Assembly (NCBI GenBank): GCA_963805985.1
Contig: CAWDWG010000009.1
Coordinates: 434,001-498,000 of the forward strand
Direction of reading: 5' to 3'
Source: Bog-257 sp963805985
GTDB lineage: Bacteria > Acidobacteriota > Terriglobia > Terriglobales > Acidobacteriaceae
DNA length: 64,000 bases
The notes below the pieces were generated by a model, which made no database searches, was not told the DNA's origin, and saw nothing but the letters and a program-made list of their open reading frames with translations. The translations under genes were made by a program, and so were the position numbers. Position 1 is the first letter of the stretch, and each line of letters begins with the position of its first letter. Shown one piece after another: positions 46,266-54,513 of this stretch.

Positions 46266-47042
46266 GTGAAATCTAAACCGCGAAAAGTCAGAATGATTGC
46301 CGGCGAAAAGCCGGTCTCGAAGGCGACGCTCAAGCTGCGTCTGCTGAAGCGGCTGAAGTGTACGCTGAAGTACGAGAAGCTGGCGTGGAGCTGCGGCGCC
46401 ACCATGGTCGCGGGTGCCGATGAGGTTGGGCGGGGATCGCTGTTCGGGCCGGTCGTCGCTGCCGCGGTGATTCTTGATCCTACGTACCGCATTCGCGGAC
46501 TGCGCGATTCCAAATTGCTGGATCGCGAGACGCGGGAGAAGCTGGCGCCGCGCATTCGCGAGCACGCAGTGGCATGGGCCATTGCAGCCGTCGACGTTGC
46601 GACCATCGATCAGATCAACATTTACTGGGCCTCGAAGCGGGCTCTGGAAGAGGCCGTGGCCATGCTTATGCCGCGGCCGGACCACGTGCTGGTGGACGCG
46701 TTGCGTATCAACTGCGAGTGTGGGCAGACGCCGATCATTCACGGCGACGCGCTGTCGGCGTCGATCGCCGCGGCTTCGATCATCGCGAAGGTCGAACGCG
46801 ATGCGATGATCAGCGCGTGGGATCCGGTGTTTCCGGAATATGGCCTGGCCTCCAACAAGGGCTACAGCACGCCGAAGCATTTGAAGATGCTGCGCGAGAA
46901 GGGGCCGACGCCGTTGCATCGGCTGTCGTTCGCGCCGGTGTGGACGTCGTCTGCGCCGCAAGAGGTGCTGGAGTTCATGTTGGAGGAGAACAAGGACGCC
47001 TTGATTCACCACGGAAGCACAGAAAACACGGAAGAAACTTGA
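46266..47042 (+). CDS. rnhB: Ribonuclease HII
   Basis: Removes RNA from RNA-DNA hybrids and single ribonucleotides from DNA. The active site Asp-Glu is in GADEVGRGSLFGPVVAAAVI, then LRDSKLLDRETREKL, VDALRINCE, DALSASIAAASIIAKVERDA and YGLASNKGYSTPKHL, all standard for RNase HII. Reading starts at GTG 46266 (258 residues); an ATG at 46293 is an alternative, and the first 45 residues are a basic extension. The last residues (HHGSTENTEET) run into the repeat element behind the gene. Confidence 0.93.
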   Translation: MKSKPRKVRMIAGEKPVSKATLKLRLLKRLKCTLKYEKLAWSCGATMVAGADEVGRGSLFGPVVAAAVILDPTYRIRGLRDSKLLDRETREKLAPRIREHAVAWAIAAVDVATIDQINIYWASKRALEEAVAMLMPRPDHVLVDALRINCECGQTPIIHGDALSASIAAASIIAKVERDAMISAWDPVFPEYGLASNKGYSTPKHLKMLREKGPTPLHRLSFAPVWTSSAPQEVLEFMLEENKDALIHHGSTENTEET

Positions 47043-47086
47043 TCTAAAACTCCCGTGTGTTCCGTGCTTCCGGGGTAAAAACGCTT
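47008..47086. repeat. CACCACGGAAGCACAGAAAACACGG element
   Basis: A member of the same dispersed family as at 19744-19858: CACCACGGAAGCACAGAAAA with a nearly inverted partner TGTGTTCCGTGCTTCCGGGG just behind, spanning the end of rnhB and the end of the convergent SprT-like gene. Confidence 0.55.
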
Positions 47087-47773
47087 TTACAGCCTCTTCA
47101 GAAACAGTTTGGCTTCTTCCAGCTTGGGAAAGAGTTTTTCTTCGGCGTGGAATTCCGGTCCGTGGACGCAGCGCCGGCTGCCCCGCAGCCTGACGGGATG
47201 CTTCAGGTGCAGCATCTCGTGATAGACGATGTACTCGATGGCGTAGCGCGGCACCTGAAAATGATCGAAGACGCGGCTGACGACGATCGCATTGTGCGCC
47301 GGATCGTAGTGGGCGAGACTATTGCGCGCTCGAACGCGGCTCCAGGTCATCTGCGGACGCGCCAGCAAACCGTAAAAGAAGCGCTGGTTGAGATCCTCGA
47401 AGATTTGATCCAAGTCATAGATGAATCCGCGAGCGGGCAATATGTGTTTGCGGCCTCGCGCCTGGCGCAGCAGGTGCGCTTTGGCAGTCATATCGTGACT
47501 GGAGACGTAGCGGCGGTAGCGCGTGGAGTGCTGCGGCTGGATGGGTTTGCGATAAATTTTGGCTAACAGGATATGCGCGATGGCTTCGATGACGTTTTCG
47601 GGCGAGCCTTCCAGCAGGTCGGAGATGCGCACGTGGATGATGTCCTCGCGCACGCGGATGGTGTTGTTGACGTTGGCGAAGGCGTAGAACTCCACGCGAA
47701 TCTCCGGTATGGGAGCTCGCGGGCGCAGCTCGCGATAGCTGCGTTGGAAAATCAGGTGAATGTTTTCGCGCAA
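47087..47773 (-). CDS. SprT-like zinc metalloprotease-family protein
   Basis: 228 residues. The zinc site HExxH is YHEMLHLKHP with a further His in CVHGPEFHAEEKLF, the SprT layout. Before it comes the IFEDLNQRFFYGLLARPQMT stretch that opens the SprT domain, and an N-terminal domain with FANVNNTIRVREDIIHVRIS of about 100 residues. The family includes DNA-protein crosslink proteases (Spartan) and uncharacterised bacterial SprT proteins; the role here is open. Confidence 0.88.
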   Translation of the reverse strand: MRENIHLIFQRSYRELRPRAPIPEIRVEFYAFANVNNTIRVREDIIHVRISDLLEGSPENVIEAIAHILLAKIYRKPIQPQHSTRYRRYVSSHDMTAKAHLLRQARGRKHILPARGFIYDLDQIFEDLNQRFFYGLLARPQMTWSRVRARNSLAHYDPAHNAIVVSRVFDHFQVPRYAIEYIVYHEMLHLKHPVRLRGSRRCVHGPEFHAEEKLFPKLEEAKLFLKRL

Positions 47774-47843
47774 TGTGTCACTAACGTAACACGAGCCGTG
47801 AATCGTGGCAGGTTATGACGTTGGTACTAAGGTTTTCGTGCTA

Positions 47844-47872
47844 TTGAAATCCACGGAAAGGTGCGCTACTTT
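47844..47872 (+). promoter_or_regulatory. Sigma-70-type promoter candidate
   Basis: TTGAAA (47844-47849), 17 bases, TACTTT (47867-47872). It stands about 35 bp before a strong terminator and drives no visible protein gene; see the small transcript candidate next to it. Confidence 0.4.
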
Positions 47873-47939
47873 CAACAAAGTAGTTTTGTTGTAGACAAAC
47901 AGCGAGGCCGCCACAGGGGGAAAAGTTGGCGGCCTTTTT
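47873..47939 (+). ncRNA. Candidate small RNA (two hairpins, the second a terminator)
   Basis: A perfect 7-bp hairpin (CAACAAA-GTAGT-TTTGTTG, 47873-47891) is followed by a strong terminator hairpin and T-run ending at 47939. Together with the promoter candidate they define a possible transcript of about 60-70 nt in a gap between genes of opposite transcription. No Rfam family is recognised. Confidence 0.35.
47906..47939 (+). terminator. Rho-independent terminator (plus strand)
   Basis: Arms GGCCGCCA and TGGCGGCC with a 13-nt loop, then TTTTTG. No plus-strand gene ends nearby (rnhB ends 860 bp earlier with the SprT-like gene between), so it belongs to an unannotated transcript, or acts on the minus strand for the downstream operon end. 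Confidence 0.75.
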
Positions 47940-47964
47940 GTATTGGTGTCGATAAAGCGGCGAG

Positions 47965-48522
47965 TCAGTCTTTGCGTTCGGAATAGATTTTGATCAGCTT
48001 CTTCTCTTTAGCCAGTTGGTTCTGCTCCTGCAATTCGTCTCGCGTATCGTCGCCCACGTCTTTGACGGCATCGCTGGCGTTGGCTAACACAAATGAGTAT
48101 TGATCCAGTTCCTCGGGAGGCGACTGCTCTTTCAGACGGCGCAGTTTGATTTGCCATTCGCTGGTGGCCTCGATGGTCAGTGTGAGTCCCTTCCGCATGT
48201 CGGCTTTGTGCGAGGCGTACATTTCGACGTTGTCTTCGATCTCATCCAGCAGCGCGGTGAAGTCCTCGAGCAGGTCATGGATCTGCATCGGCCGATCCTT
48301 GGCGCTCTTGGCATCGGCGCGCAGTTGGTCGACTTTATTCAGGCGATCGCGGGCGAACTGGGCCATCAGTTCCAGCCGCTTGTCCGGCCAATCCGCCGAC
48401 TCGCGCATCTCGTCGATTTCTTTCTCGTTCAGCGGATCGCGGCGCTGGGCCGAACTGTGCGCGGCGCAGCCGATGAGGAACGCGCCCAACAGCATGGCGC
48501 ATTGCATCCGATGTGGCTTCAT
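47965..48522 (-). CDS. Secreted helical protein of unknown function
   Basis: About 185 residues from ATG 48522 (MKPHRMQCAMLLGAFLIGCA), with AAAGG upstream. The leader contains LIGCAAHS, a possible lipobox. The mature part is almost entirely helical and charged (DEMRESADWPDKRLELMAQF, VDQLRADAKSAKDRPMQIHD), suggesting a coiled-coil periplasmic protein. Its start overlaps the stop of the preceding gene (ATGA), and both follow a TPR gene on the same strand. Confidence 0.7.
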   Translation of the reverse strand: MKPHRMQCAMLLGAFLIGCAAHSSAQRRDPLNEKEIDEMRESADWPDKRLELMAQFARDRLNKVDQLRADAKSAKDRPMQIHDLLEDFTALLDEIEDNVEMYASHKADMRKGLTLTIEATSEWQIKLRRLKEQSPPEELDQYSFVLANASDAVKDVGDDTRDELQEQNQLAKEKKLIKIYSERKD

Positions 48523-48971
48523 GATTTGCCTTTCGGTTCCGCTTGCTGTCCCCACATCTTGACGATCAAGTCCGCGCGGATATGCTCGAGCTGGTCGATC
48601 GCATCTTTGACGAGGGGCCGGTCTTCGAAAGCCAGGGACTGGCCGATGTCGTGCATTCGCTCGGTCAGCTTGCGCAATTTGATCTCGGTTTCCTTCAGCT
48701 GTTTGCCGGAGGTGGTAGCGGCATCGGCGCCCTTGCGGGAGTAGTCGACGACCTCGCCGATTGCCGCCTGCCCCTTGTCGACCTGGCCGTCGGTGAAAAG
48801 GGCATTGGAGGTCTCGAGCTCAATGCGCGCGTATTCGAGGCAGAGCTTGGCCTGTTCGCCGCCGTGGGCCTTGTCGGCACGGGTCTTGAGCTGTTCGGCC
48901 GAGTCGGGGCTGGCCAACAGCAGGCTGCTGAGGATCAGCACAACCGCCGCGCATGAGAGACGAGCTCGCAT
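48519..48971 (-). CDS. Secreted helical protein of unknown function
   Basis: 150 residues with a signal peptide (MRARLSCAAVVLILSSLLLA) and a helical mature part (KLCLEYARIELETSNALFTD, KETEIKLRKLTERMHDIGQS). It resembles the downstream gene in length and style, though similarity is not obvious. It starts one base before the TPR gene stop, so the three genes form one operon of exported helical and repeat proteins. Confidence 0.7.
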   Translation of the reverse strand: MRARLSCAAVVLILSSLLLASPDSAEQLKTRADKAHGGEQAKLCLEYARIELETSNALFTDGQVDKGQAAIGEVVDYSRKGADAATTSGKQLKETEIKLRKLTERMHDIGQSLAFEDRPLVKDAIDQLEHIRADLIVKMWGQQAEPKGKS

Positions 48972-50537
48972 CTACTTCTTCACTTCGTATTTGTCGGCGT
49001 GTCGCGGATCGATGGCAATCAAGCGATGCCGCGCCTGCCACTCCTGGTCGGGAAACTTGCCGCCGTCAACCGCCAGGAACTTTTGATAATATTCCACCGC
49101 CTGGGGGATTGCTTTCAAGTGGTCAAAATTGGTGGCACGCAGAAAATAGGTTGCCGGAGTCTCCTGGAGAAACCGGGCTCGTGCGTCCAAAGACTGCAGA
49201 GACAGCGTGTAATCCTTGTTTGAGGCGGCAACGATGGCCAGATTTCCGTAGGCGTCGGCCAGATCGGGCTTGAGCTTGACCGCCAGCAGCAGCTCCTGCT
49301 GTGCCTCGGGAAACTTTTTCTCATACATCAGAAGCGTGCCAAGGGCGTAGTGCGGCTCTGGATCCTGCGGGAGCGCTTGTACGGCGACGCGGAACTGCGC
49401 TTCTGCTTCGGCGTTTTTATTGGCTTTGACGTAGAGGGTGCCGAGTTCGAAAGCAGCGTGCGGGTCGTTGGGATTGGCTTGCAAGGCGGTATGGAACTCG
49501 CTGGCGGCTTCGCTGGTCTTGTTCTCCGCCAGCAGTACGCGGCCCAGCTGCATATGAGCTGCGCTGTTCTGAGGATCGGAGGCCAGCAGCTTGTGCAAGG
49601 CGGCTTCCGCGTCGGGATACTTCTTCTGCGCGATGTAGAGGTCGACCAGCCCGGAGAGAGCGTCCTTGGATGTTGGGTCGAGTTGCAGCGCGGTTTGATA
49701 TTCGCTAGCGGCGGCGTCAAAGTCCTTCTGATTGCTGAGCAGCGCGGCGGCGGCGATGTGCGGTTGCGGATCTTTGGGATTCAGCTTGGCAGCCTCGGCG
49801 TAAGCTGCGAGGGCCTGCTGCGGAGCGGTGGGCTCCTGGACACGGCCGAGGGCTTGCCAGGCGCGCGCCAGACTGGCTTCGGGGTGGTCGGTCGGCTTCA
49901 GTTGCGTTGCGGCCTGGAGATATTTGGCGGCCTCGGCGTTGTCGCCAGCCTTGGCTAAGAGAAGGCCGAGGTTCAGATTCGATTCGAAGACGTCGGGCTT
50001 GGCGGCGACGGATTTGCGATAGGCGTCGATGGCCTCGGTGCGGCGCTGGGTTGCGTTGTAGACGTAGCCGAGATCGAACCAGGCGCGGTAGTCGTTGGGC
50101 TTGGCGGCGACGGCTTTTTGCAGCAGGGCTTCGGCGGTGGAGAAGTCGTTCCTCAGCATCGCGTCTTCGGCCTGCGCGATTTCGGGTGGGCTGGCGTTCT
50201 CGTCGGGTTCTTCGACGCGATGATGGCGGACGGTGGGCTTGCTCTCCTGGGCGGACACAAAGGGCAGCGTCAGCGCGATGGCGAACGTTAGCACGACGGC
50301 AGGCGTCAGCAGTAAAGCCGACAGGCTGCGTTTGCGTATCAGGATTGTGTGAACTTCGGAAGGAGAGAAAGTAATTAGCCCAGCGCGGAAGCGCTGGGGG
50401 ACGCCCAGGAAAATGATGCCGAGCCGCTTCAGCGGCGACAGGACGTGGCGCTCCTGTGTCGCCCCTGAAGGGGCTCGAGTTTCTATAACGCTGTCTACCC
50501 AGCGCTTCCGCGCTGGGCTAATTACTCTTCTGCTCAT
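48972..50537 (-). CDS. Tetratricopeptide-repeat protein, probably exported
   Basis: About ten TPR units fill the protein, e.g. NDYRAWFDLGYVYNATQRRT, PDVFESNLNLGLLLAKAGDN, PQNSAAHMQLGRVLLAENKT and PEPHYALGTLLMYEKKFPEA. TPRs are protein-binding scaffolds. Before them is a hydrophobic leader (SLSALLLTPAVVLTFAIALT, ending LPFVSAQ) that looks like a signal peptide, but no ATG, GTG or TTG stands close in front of it. The first usable ATG is at 50537, and the 60 residues between are translated from a palindromic repeat at 50372-50524. The true start may be a rare codon near 50342, or the repeat may have replaced the original start. The family call is firm; the start is not. Confidence 0.75.
   Translation of the reverse strand: MSRRVISPARKRWVDSVIETRAPSGATQERHVLSPLKRLGIIFLGVPQRFRAGLITFSPSEVHTILIRKRSLSALLLTPAVVLTFAIALTLPFVSAQESKPTVRHHRVEEPDENASPPEIAQAEDAMLRNDFSTAEALLQKAVAAKPNDYRAWFDLGYVYNATQRRTEAIDAYRKSVAAKPDVFESNLNLGLLLAKAGDNAEAAKYLQAATQLKPTDHPEASLARAWQALGRVQEPTAPQQALAAYAEAAKLNPKDPQPHIAAAALLSNQKDFDAAASEYQTALQLDPTSKDALSGLVDLYIAQKKYPDAEAALHKLLASDPQNSAAHMQLGRVLLAENKTSEAASEFHTALQANPNDPHAAFELGTLYVKANKNAEAEAQFRVAVQALPQDPEPHYALGTLLMYEKKFPEAQQELLLAVKLKPDLADAYGNLAIVAASNKDYTLSLQSLDARARFLQETPATYFLRATNFDHLKAIPQAVEYYQKFLAVDGGKFPDQEWQARHRLIAIDPRHADKYEVKK
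50372..50524. repeat. 153-bp palindromic element with 27-bp perfect terminal inverted repeats
   Basis: The ends 50372-50398 and 50498-50524 are perfect inverted copies over 27 bp (outer end TAATTAGCCCAGCGC). Inside are two further hairpins, GCCGC-TTCA-GCGGC and CCCC-TGAA-GGGG, themselves part of a larger imperfect palindrome (GAGCCGCTTC... with ...TGAAGGGGCTC). The whole unit can fold into one long hairpin. It lies across the 5' end of the TPR gene. Confidence 0.85.
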
Positions 50538-50540
50538 CGG

Positions 50541-50588
50541 CACTACCACGACTACGGCACTACCACGACTACGGCACTACCACGACTG
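50541..50588. repeat. 17-bp tandem repeat, nearly three copies
   Basis: Unit CACTACCACGACTACGG, two exact copies and a third shortened and slightly changed. It lies between the palindromic element and the end of uvrA. Confidence 0.8.
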
Positions 50589-50676
50589 CGATACGTCACA
50601 AGATTAAGCCGCATCGGGTAATCGTTTTTGTCCAGGCAAAACAGTAGAAATCAAAACCGCAGAGTCGGACATACTT

Positions 50677-53618
50677 CTATTTTAGGCGCGACGCGGGCCC
50701 GGGGGTTTGCACCACCGGGTCTTGCGAAACCGCCGGCAAGACCCGCGCCAGCCACTGTCCGGTGTACGAGTTGGGCGCGTTGGCGATGGCCTCGGGCGGG
50801 CCGACGGCGACGACCTCGCCGCCGCGCGCGCCGCCTTCCGGGCCGAGATCGATGACCCAGTCCGCCATTTTGATGACATCGAGATTATGCTCGATGACCA
50901 CGATCGAGCCGCCTGCTTCGATTAGACGGCGGAAGGCGGCCAACAGCTTGCTCACATCGTCAAAATGCAGACCGGTGGTGGGCTCGTCGAAGATGTAGAG
51001 CATGCGCGGCTGGCGCTTGTCGCGCTCAGCGCGCGGTTTGCCGATGTCGCGCAGCCTGGGCTGGAGGTGCGCGGCCAGCTTCATGCGCTGCGCTTCGCCA
51101 CCGGAGAGCGTGGTGGCCGACTGGCCGAGCCGCAGATAGCCCAGGCCGACTTCTTCCAGCACGCGCAGCTTTTCGACGATCTTCGGAACGCCGGAAAAAA
51201 AGTGCAGCGCCTCTTTGATGGTGAGGTCGAGGACATCGTGAATGTTCTTGCCGTGAAAACGAATCTCCAGGATCTCAGGCTTGTAGCGCGAGCCCTTGCA
51301 CTCTTCGCAGATCAGCTCGACGTCGGCGAGAAATTGCATTTCGACGGTCACGGTGCCGTCGCCCTGACAGACATCGCAGCGGCCGCCGGGAATGTTGAAC
51401 GAGAAGTTGCCGGCGGTGTAGCCGCGCTTTTCGCTCTCTGGGAGCGAAGAGAACAGATCGCGGATGGCGTCGAAGGCCTTGATGTAGGTCACGGGATTGG
51501 AGCGCGGGGTGCGGCCGATGGGCGATTGATCGACGAGGACGACTTCGTCGATCCACTCTTCGCCGGTGACGCGTTCGACTTCGGCGGTGGGGCCTCCGGT
51601 GACCTGGCCCTTCCCGGCGGCGAGCGCGTTGTAGAGCACGTCGTGAACGAGAGTCGACTTGCCTGATCCCGAAACGCCCGTGATGCAAACCAGCATGCCG
51701 AGCGGGATGGCGACGTTCACGCGCTTCAGGTTGTGCGCGCGGGCGCCTGTCAGCTGGATCTTCCGGCCATTACCTGTGCGGCGTGCGGCAGGAAGCTGGA
51801 TGCGCAGCTCGCCGTTGAGATAGCGGCCGGTTAGCGACGCCGGGTTGTTGAGAATTTCGTCATAGGTTCCGGCGGCGATGAGGCGACCACCGTTCTCGCC
51901 TGCGCCGGGGCCGAGGTCGAGGATGCGATCGGCGGAGCGCATTATCTCACTGTCGTGCTCGACGACGAGGATGGTATTGCCGAGGTCGCGCAGGTCGTGA
52001 AGGATCTTGATAAGGCGCGCGGTGTCGCGGTTGTGCAGGCCGATGGAGGGCTCGTCGAGAACATAAAGCGTGCCGACCAGGCGCGAGCCAAGCGATGTTG
52101 CGAGTTGGATGCGCTGCGCTTCGCCGCCGGATAACGTCGAAGAGAGACGATCGAGCGTCAGGTATTCCAGGCCGACGTCGTTCAGGTAGCGCAGGCGGTC
52201 GTTGATCTCCTCGAGCAGCTTGCCCGCGATGTCGGAGTCCTGACGCGAGAGCTGGAGTTGCGAGAAGAAGCGAGTGGCGCCTTCGACCGTCATTGCGGTG
52301 ACCTGGCAGATGTTGTGGTCGCCGATGCGGACTTGTCGCGCCTCGCGGCGCAGACGCAGGCCGCTGCATTCGGAGCAGACGGAATAGCCGCGATAGCGGC
52401 TGAGGAAGACGCGGACGTGCAGCTTGTACTTCTTGCGCTCGAGGTGCTCGAAGAAGCCGCGAATGCCCCAGAACTTTCCGTCGCCGCTGACGATGAAGGT
52501 TTGTTGATCGGGCGTCAGATCTTCCCAGGGAACGTCGAGTGGGACACCGGCAGCGCGCGCGTAGCGCTTCATCTCGGTGGCGTAGGGACGGTATTTGGGC
52601 TTGGTCCAGGGCTCGATCGCGCCTTCGGCGAGCGTCAGCGTCTTGTTCGGGATGACCAGGTTGAGATCGAAGTCGATGGTGTTGCCGAAGCCCTGGCAGC
52701 GCGGACAGGCGCCGTAGGGATTGTTGAACGAGAAGAGGCGCGGCTCGGGTTCTTCGTAGCGAATGTTGCAGTGTCTTGCACTCGAAGCGCTGGGAGAAAC
52801 GCAGGTGCTGGATCGCTTCGTTTTCGCGCGGAGCGGTTTCGAATAAGACTTCGCCGGATTCGCGATAGCCTTGCTCGACGGCGTCGACGATGCGGAGACG
52901 GTTGTCGGGTGAGACGGAGATGCGGTCGATCAAGCACCAGCACCGGCTCGGCGAAGTTGAGATCGAGCAGCGACTCCGGCGTGGAGAATTCGACGACCTT
53001 GCCATTCTGGTAGAGACGGTTGTAGCCACGCTTGCGAAGTTCGAACAGGCGTTCCTTCAGCAAGGAATCGTCGGCAGGTTTGGCGGATTTCTTTTTGGCG
53101 ACGCGGCGGCCTTTGACCTTCTCCGGCTCGGACGGCTTCGGCGGCGGCTGCAAAGGAAAGAAGACCTGCACGCGCGTTCCTTCGCCGAGCGCGAGAATGC
53201 GATCGGCGACTTCGTCGACTGTGTCCTTCTTTACTTCCTGGCCGCAATTCAGGCAATAAGTGCGGCCGACGCGGGCGTAGAGGAGGCGGAGGTAGTCGTA
53301 GATCTCGGTTGCGGTGGCGACGGTGGAGCGCGGATTGCGCGTGGTGTTCTTCTGGCGGATGGCGACGGCCGGCGCGATGCCGTCGATGACGTCGACGTCG
53401 GGCTTCTCGATGCGTTCCAGGAACTGGCGAGCGTAGGCGGAGAGCGATTCGACGTAGCGGCGCTGGCCCTCGGCGTAGATGGTGTCGAACGCGAGCGACG
53501 ACTTGCCCGATCCCGAGACGCCGGTCACGACGGTCAATTCGTTGTGCGGGATCTCGAAGTCGATGTTCTTCAGATTGTGGACGCGCGCGCCGCGCACGAT
53601 GATGCTTTCGTTCGACAT
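50677..53618 (-). CDS. uvrA: Excinuclease ABC subunit A, two +1 frameshifts
   Basis: DNA-damage recognition ATPase of nucleotide excision repair. From ATG 53618 it opens MSNESIIVRGARVHNLKNID, with Walker A GVSGSGKSSLAFDTI, YVESLSAYARQFLERIEKPD and CLNCGQEV. An extra base near 52934 shifts the frame after LNFAEPVLV; the next frame gives LIDRISVSPDNRLRIVDAVE. A second extra base near 52774 follows RFSQRFECK, after which HCNIRYEEPEPRLFSFNNPY continues. The C-terminal half carries LSGGEAQRIQLAT, a second Walker A GVSGSGKSTLVHDVL, the zinc segment CDVCQGDGT with CEEC, and a second LSGGEAQRMKL. With both bases removed the protein is about 980 residues, a normal UvrA. UvrA is rarely lost, so these look like sequencing errors. 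Confidence 0.93.
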
Positions 53619-53697
53619 GGCCCTGGGCGGCAGCCCCACAGATTGCTTCAGAATCGGCTGCCGAAACTTCTTATTATAACGGGTTTGAGACGAAGGT

Positions 53698-53735
53698 TTC
53701 ACCACAGAGAACACGGAGGGTACAGAGAAAGACAA
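53698..53735. repeat. CACCACAGAGAACACGG element
   Basis: Third member of the CACCACAGAG family (others at 19744-19858 and 47008-47086), lying just upstream of uvrA. Confidence 0.55.
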
Positions 53736-53808
53736 AGCCTAGAAGGCTTGGTGCTTCGCTCGGCGATGAGTTTGTGCCAACCAGCGTCAGCCGCAACCCG
53801 AGAATTGT

Positions 53809-53886
53809 CATCACGAGCGAAGCGAGGGACCTGCTGTCCTTCCGAGTCGGCGGAAAGCAGATCCCTCGCCTAGGGCTCGTGATGAC
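53809..53886. repeat. GTCATCACGAGC...GCTCGTGATGAC inverted repeat
   Basis: Outer arms GTCATCACGAGC and GCTCGTGATGAC, with inner matching blocks GCGAGGGA / TCCCTCGC and CTGCTGTCC / GGAAAGCAG. It can form a hairpin of about 78 nt between uvrA and msrA. A partial copy is at 14298-14343. Confidence 0.75.
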
Positions 53887-53935
53887 AATCTTCTGGTTTG
53901 GACTGGGAACGGTGAACGCAGGCATCATCGCGGCG

Positions 53936-54475
53936 CTAAGCTTTCAGGCGCTGGGCGTATTTGTCGCGGATCTTTTTCACCTTGGGGGCGACGACGTAGG
54001 CGCAATACGGCTGGTTGGGATTGTTGGCGAAGTAGTCCTGGTGGTAGTCCTCGGCGACGTAGAAGGTGGAGGCCGGCTCGATGGCGGTGACGATCGGGTC
54101 GTTGAAGACCTGGTCACGGGTGAGTTCGGCGATGACCTCTTCGGCAGTCTTCTTCTGCGCTTCGTGGCGATAGAAGATGACGGAACGGTATTGCTCGCCG
54201 ACGTCGTTGCCCTGGCGGTTGAGCGTGGTGGGATCGTGCAGGGTGAAGAAGACGTGCAGGAGATCGTTGAAGCTGATGACGGCGGGATCGAAGGTGACCT
54301 CGGCGATTTCGACGTGGCCGGACCTGCCGGAGCAGACCTGTTGATACGTCGGATTGGCGACGCGGCCGCCCATGTAGCCGGAGCGGATGGAGAGGATGCC
54401 TTCGAGCTGTTTGATGGCGGCTTCGACACACCAGAAGCATCCGCCGCCGAGGTAGGCAGTGTCGGTTGTGGGCAT
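53936..54475 (-). CDS. msrA: Peptide-methionine (S)-S-oxide reductase MsrA
   Basis: 179 residues from ATG 54475 (MPTTDTAYLGGGCFWCVEAA); the upstream ATG at 54511 adds 12 non-conserved residues. The catalytic Cys is in GGGCFWC. Further MsrA segments are SGYMGGRVANPTYQQVCSG, GHVEIAEVTFDP, LHDPTTLNRQGNDVGEQYRS and VAEDYHQDYF. It repairs oxidised methionine in proteins. The DppC-type permease gene lies 39 bp upstream on the same strand. Confidence 0.95.
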   Translation of the reverse strand: MPTTDTAYLGGGCFWCVEAAIKQLEGILSIRSGYMGGRVANPTYQQVCSGRSGHVEIAEVTFDPAVISFNDLLHVFFTLHDPTTLNRQGNDVGEQYRSVIFYRHEAQKKTAEEVIAELTRDQVFNDPIVTAIEPASTFYVAEDYHQDYFANNPNQPYCAYVVAPKVKKIRDKYAQRLKA

Positions 54476-54513
54476 GTTGAATAGGATGCGCGAAGGCGGA
54501 AGTTGATGCAAGC

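Noticed and set aside
53736..53935. Coding frame through the uvrA-msrA gap
   Set aside because: The stretch is made of the GTCATCACGAGC inverted repeat and the CACCACAGAG element; no protein-like sequence is present.
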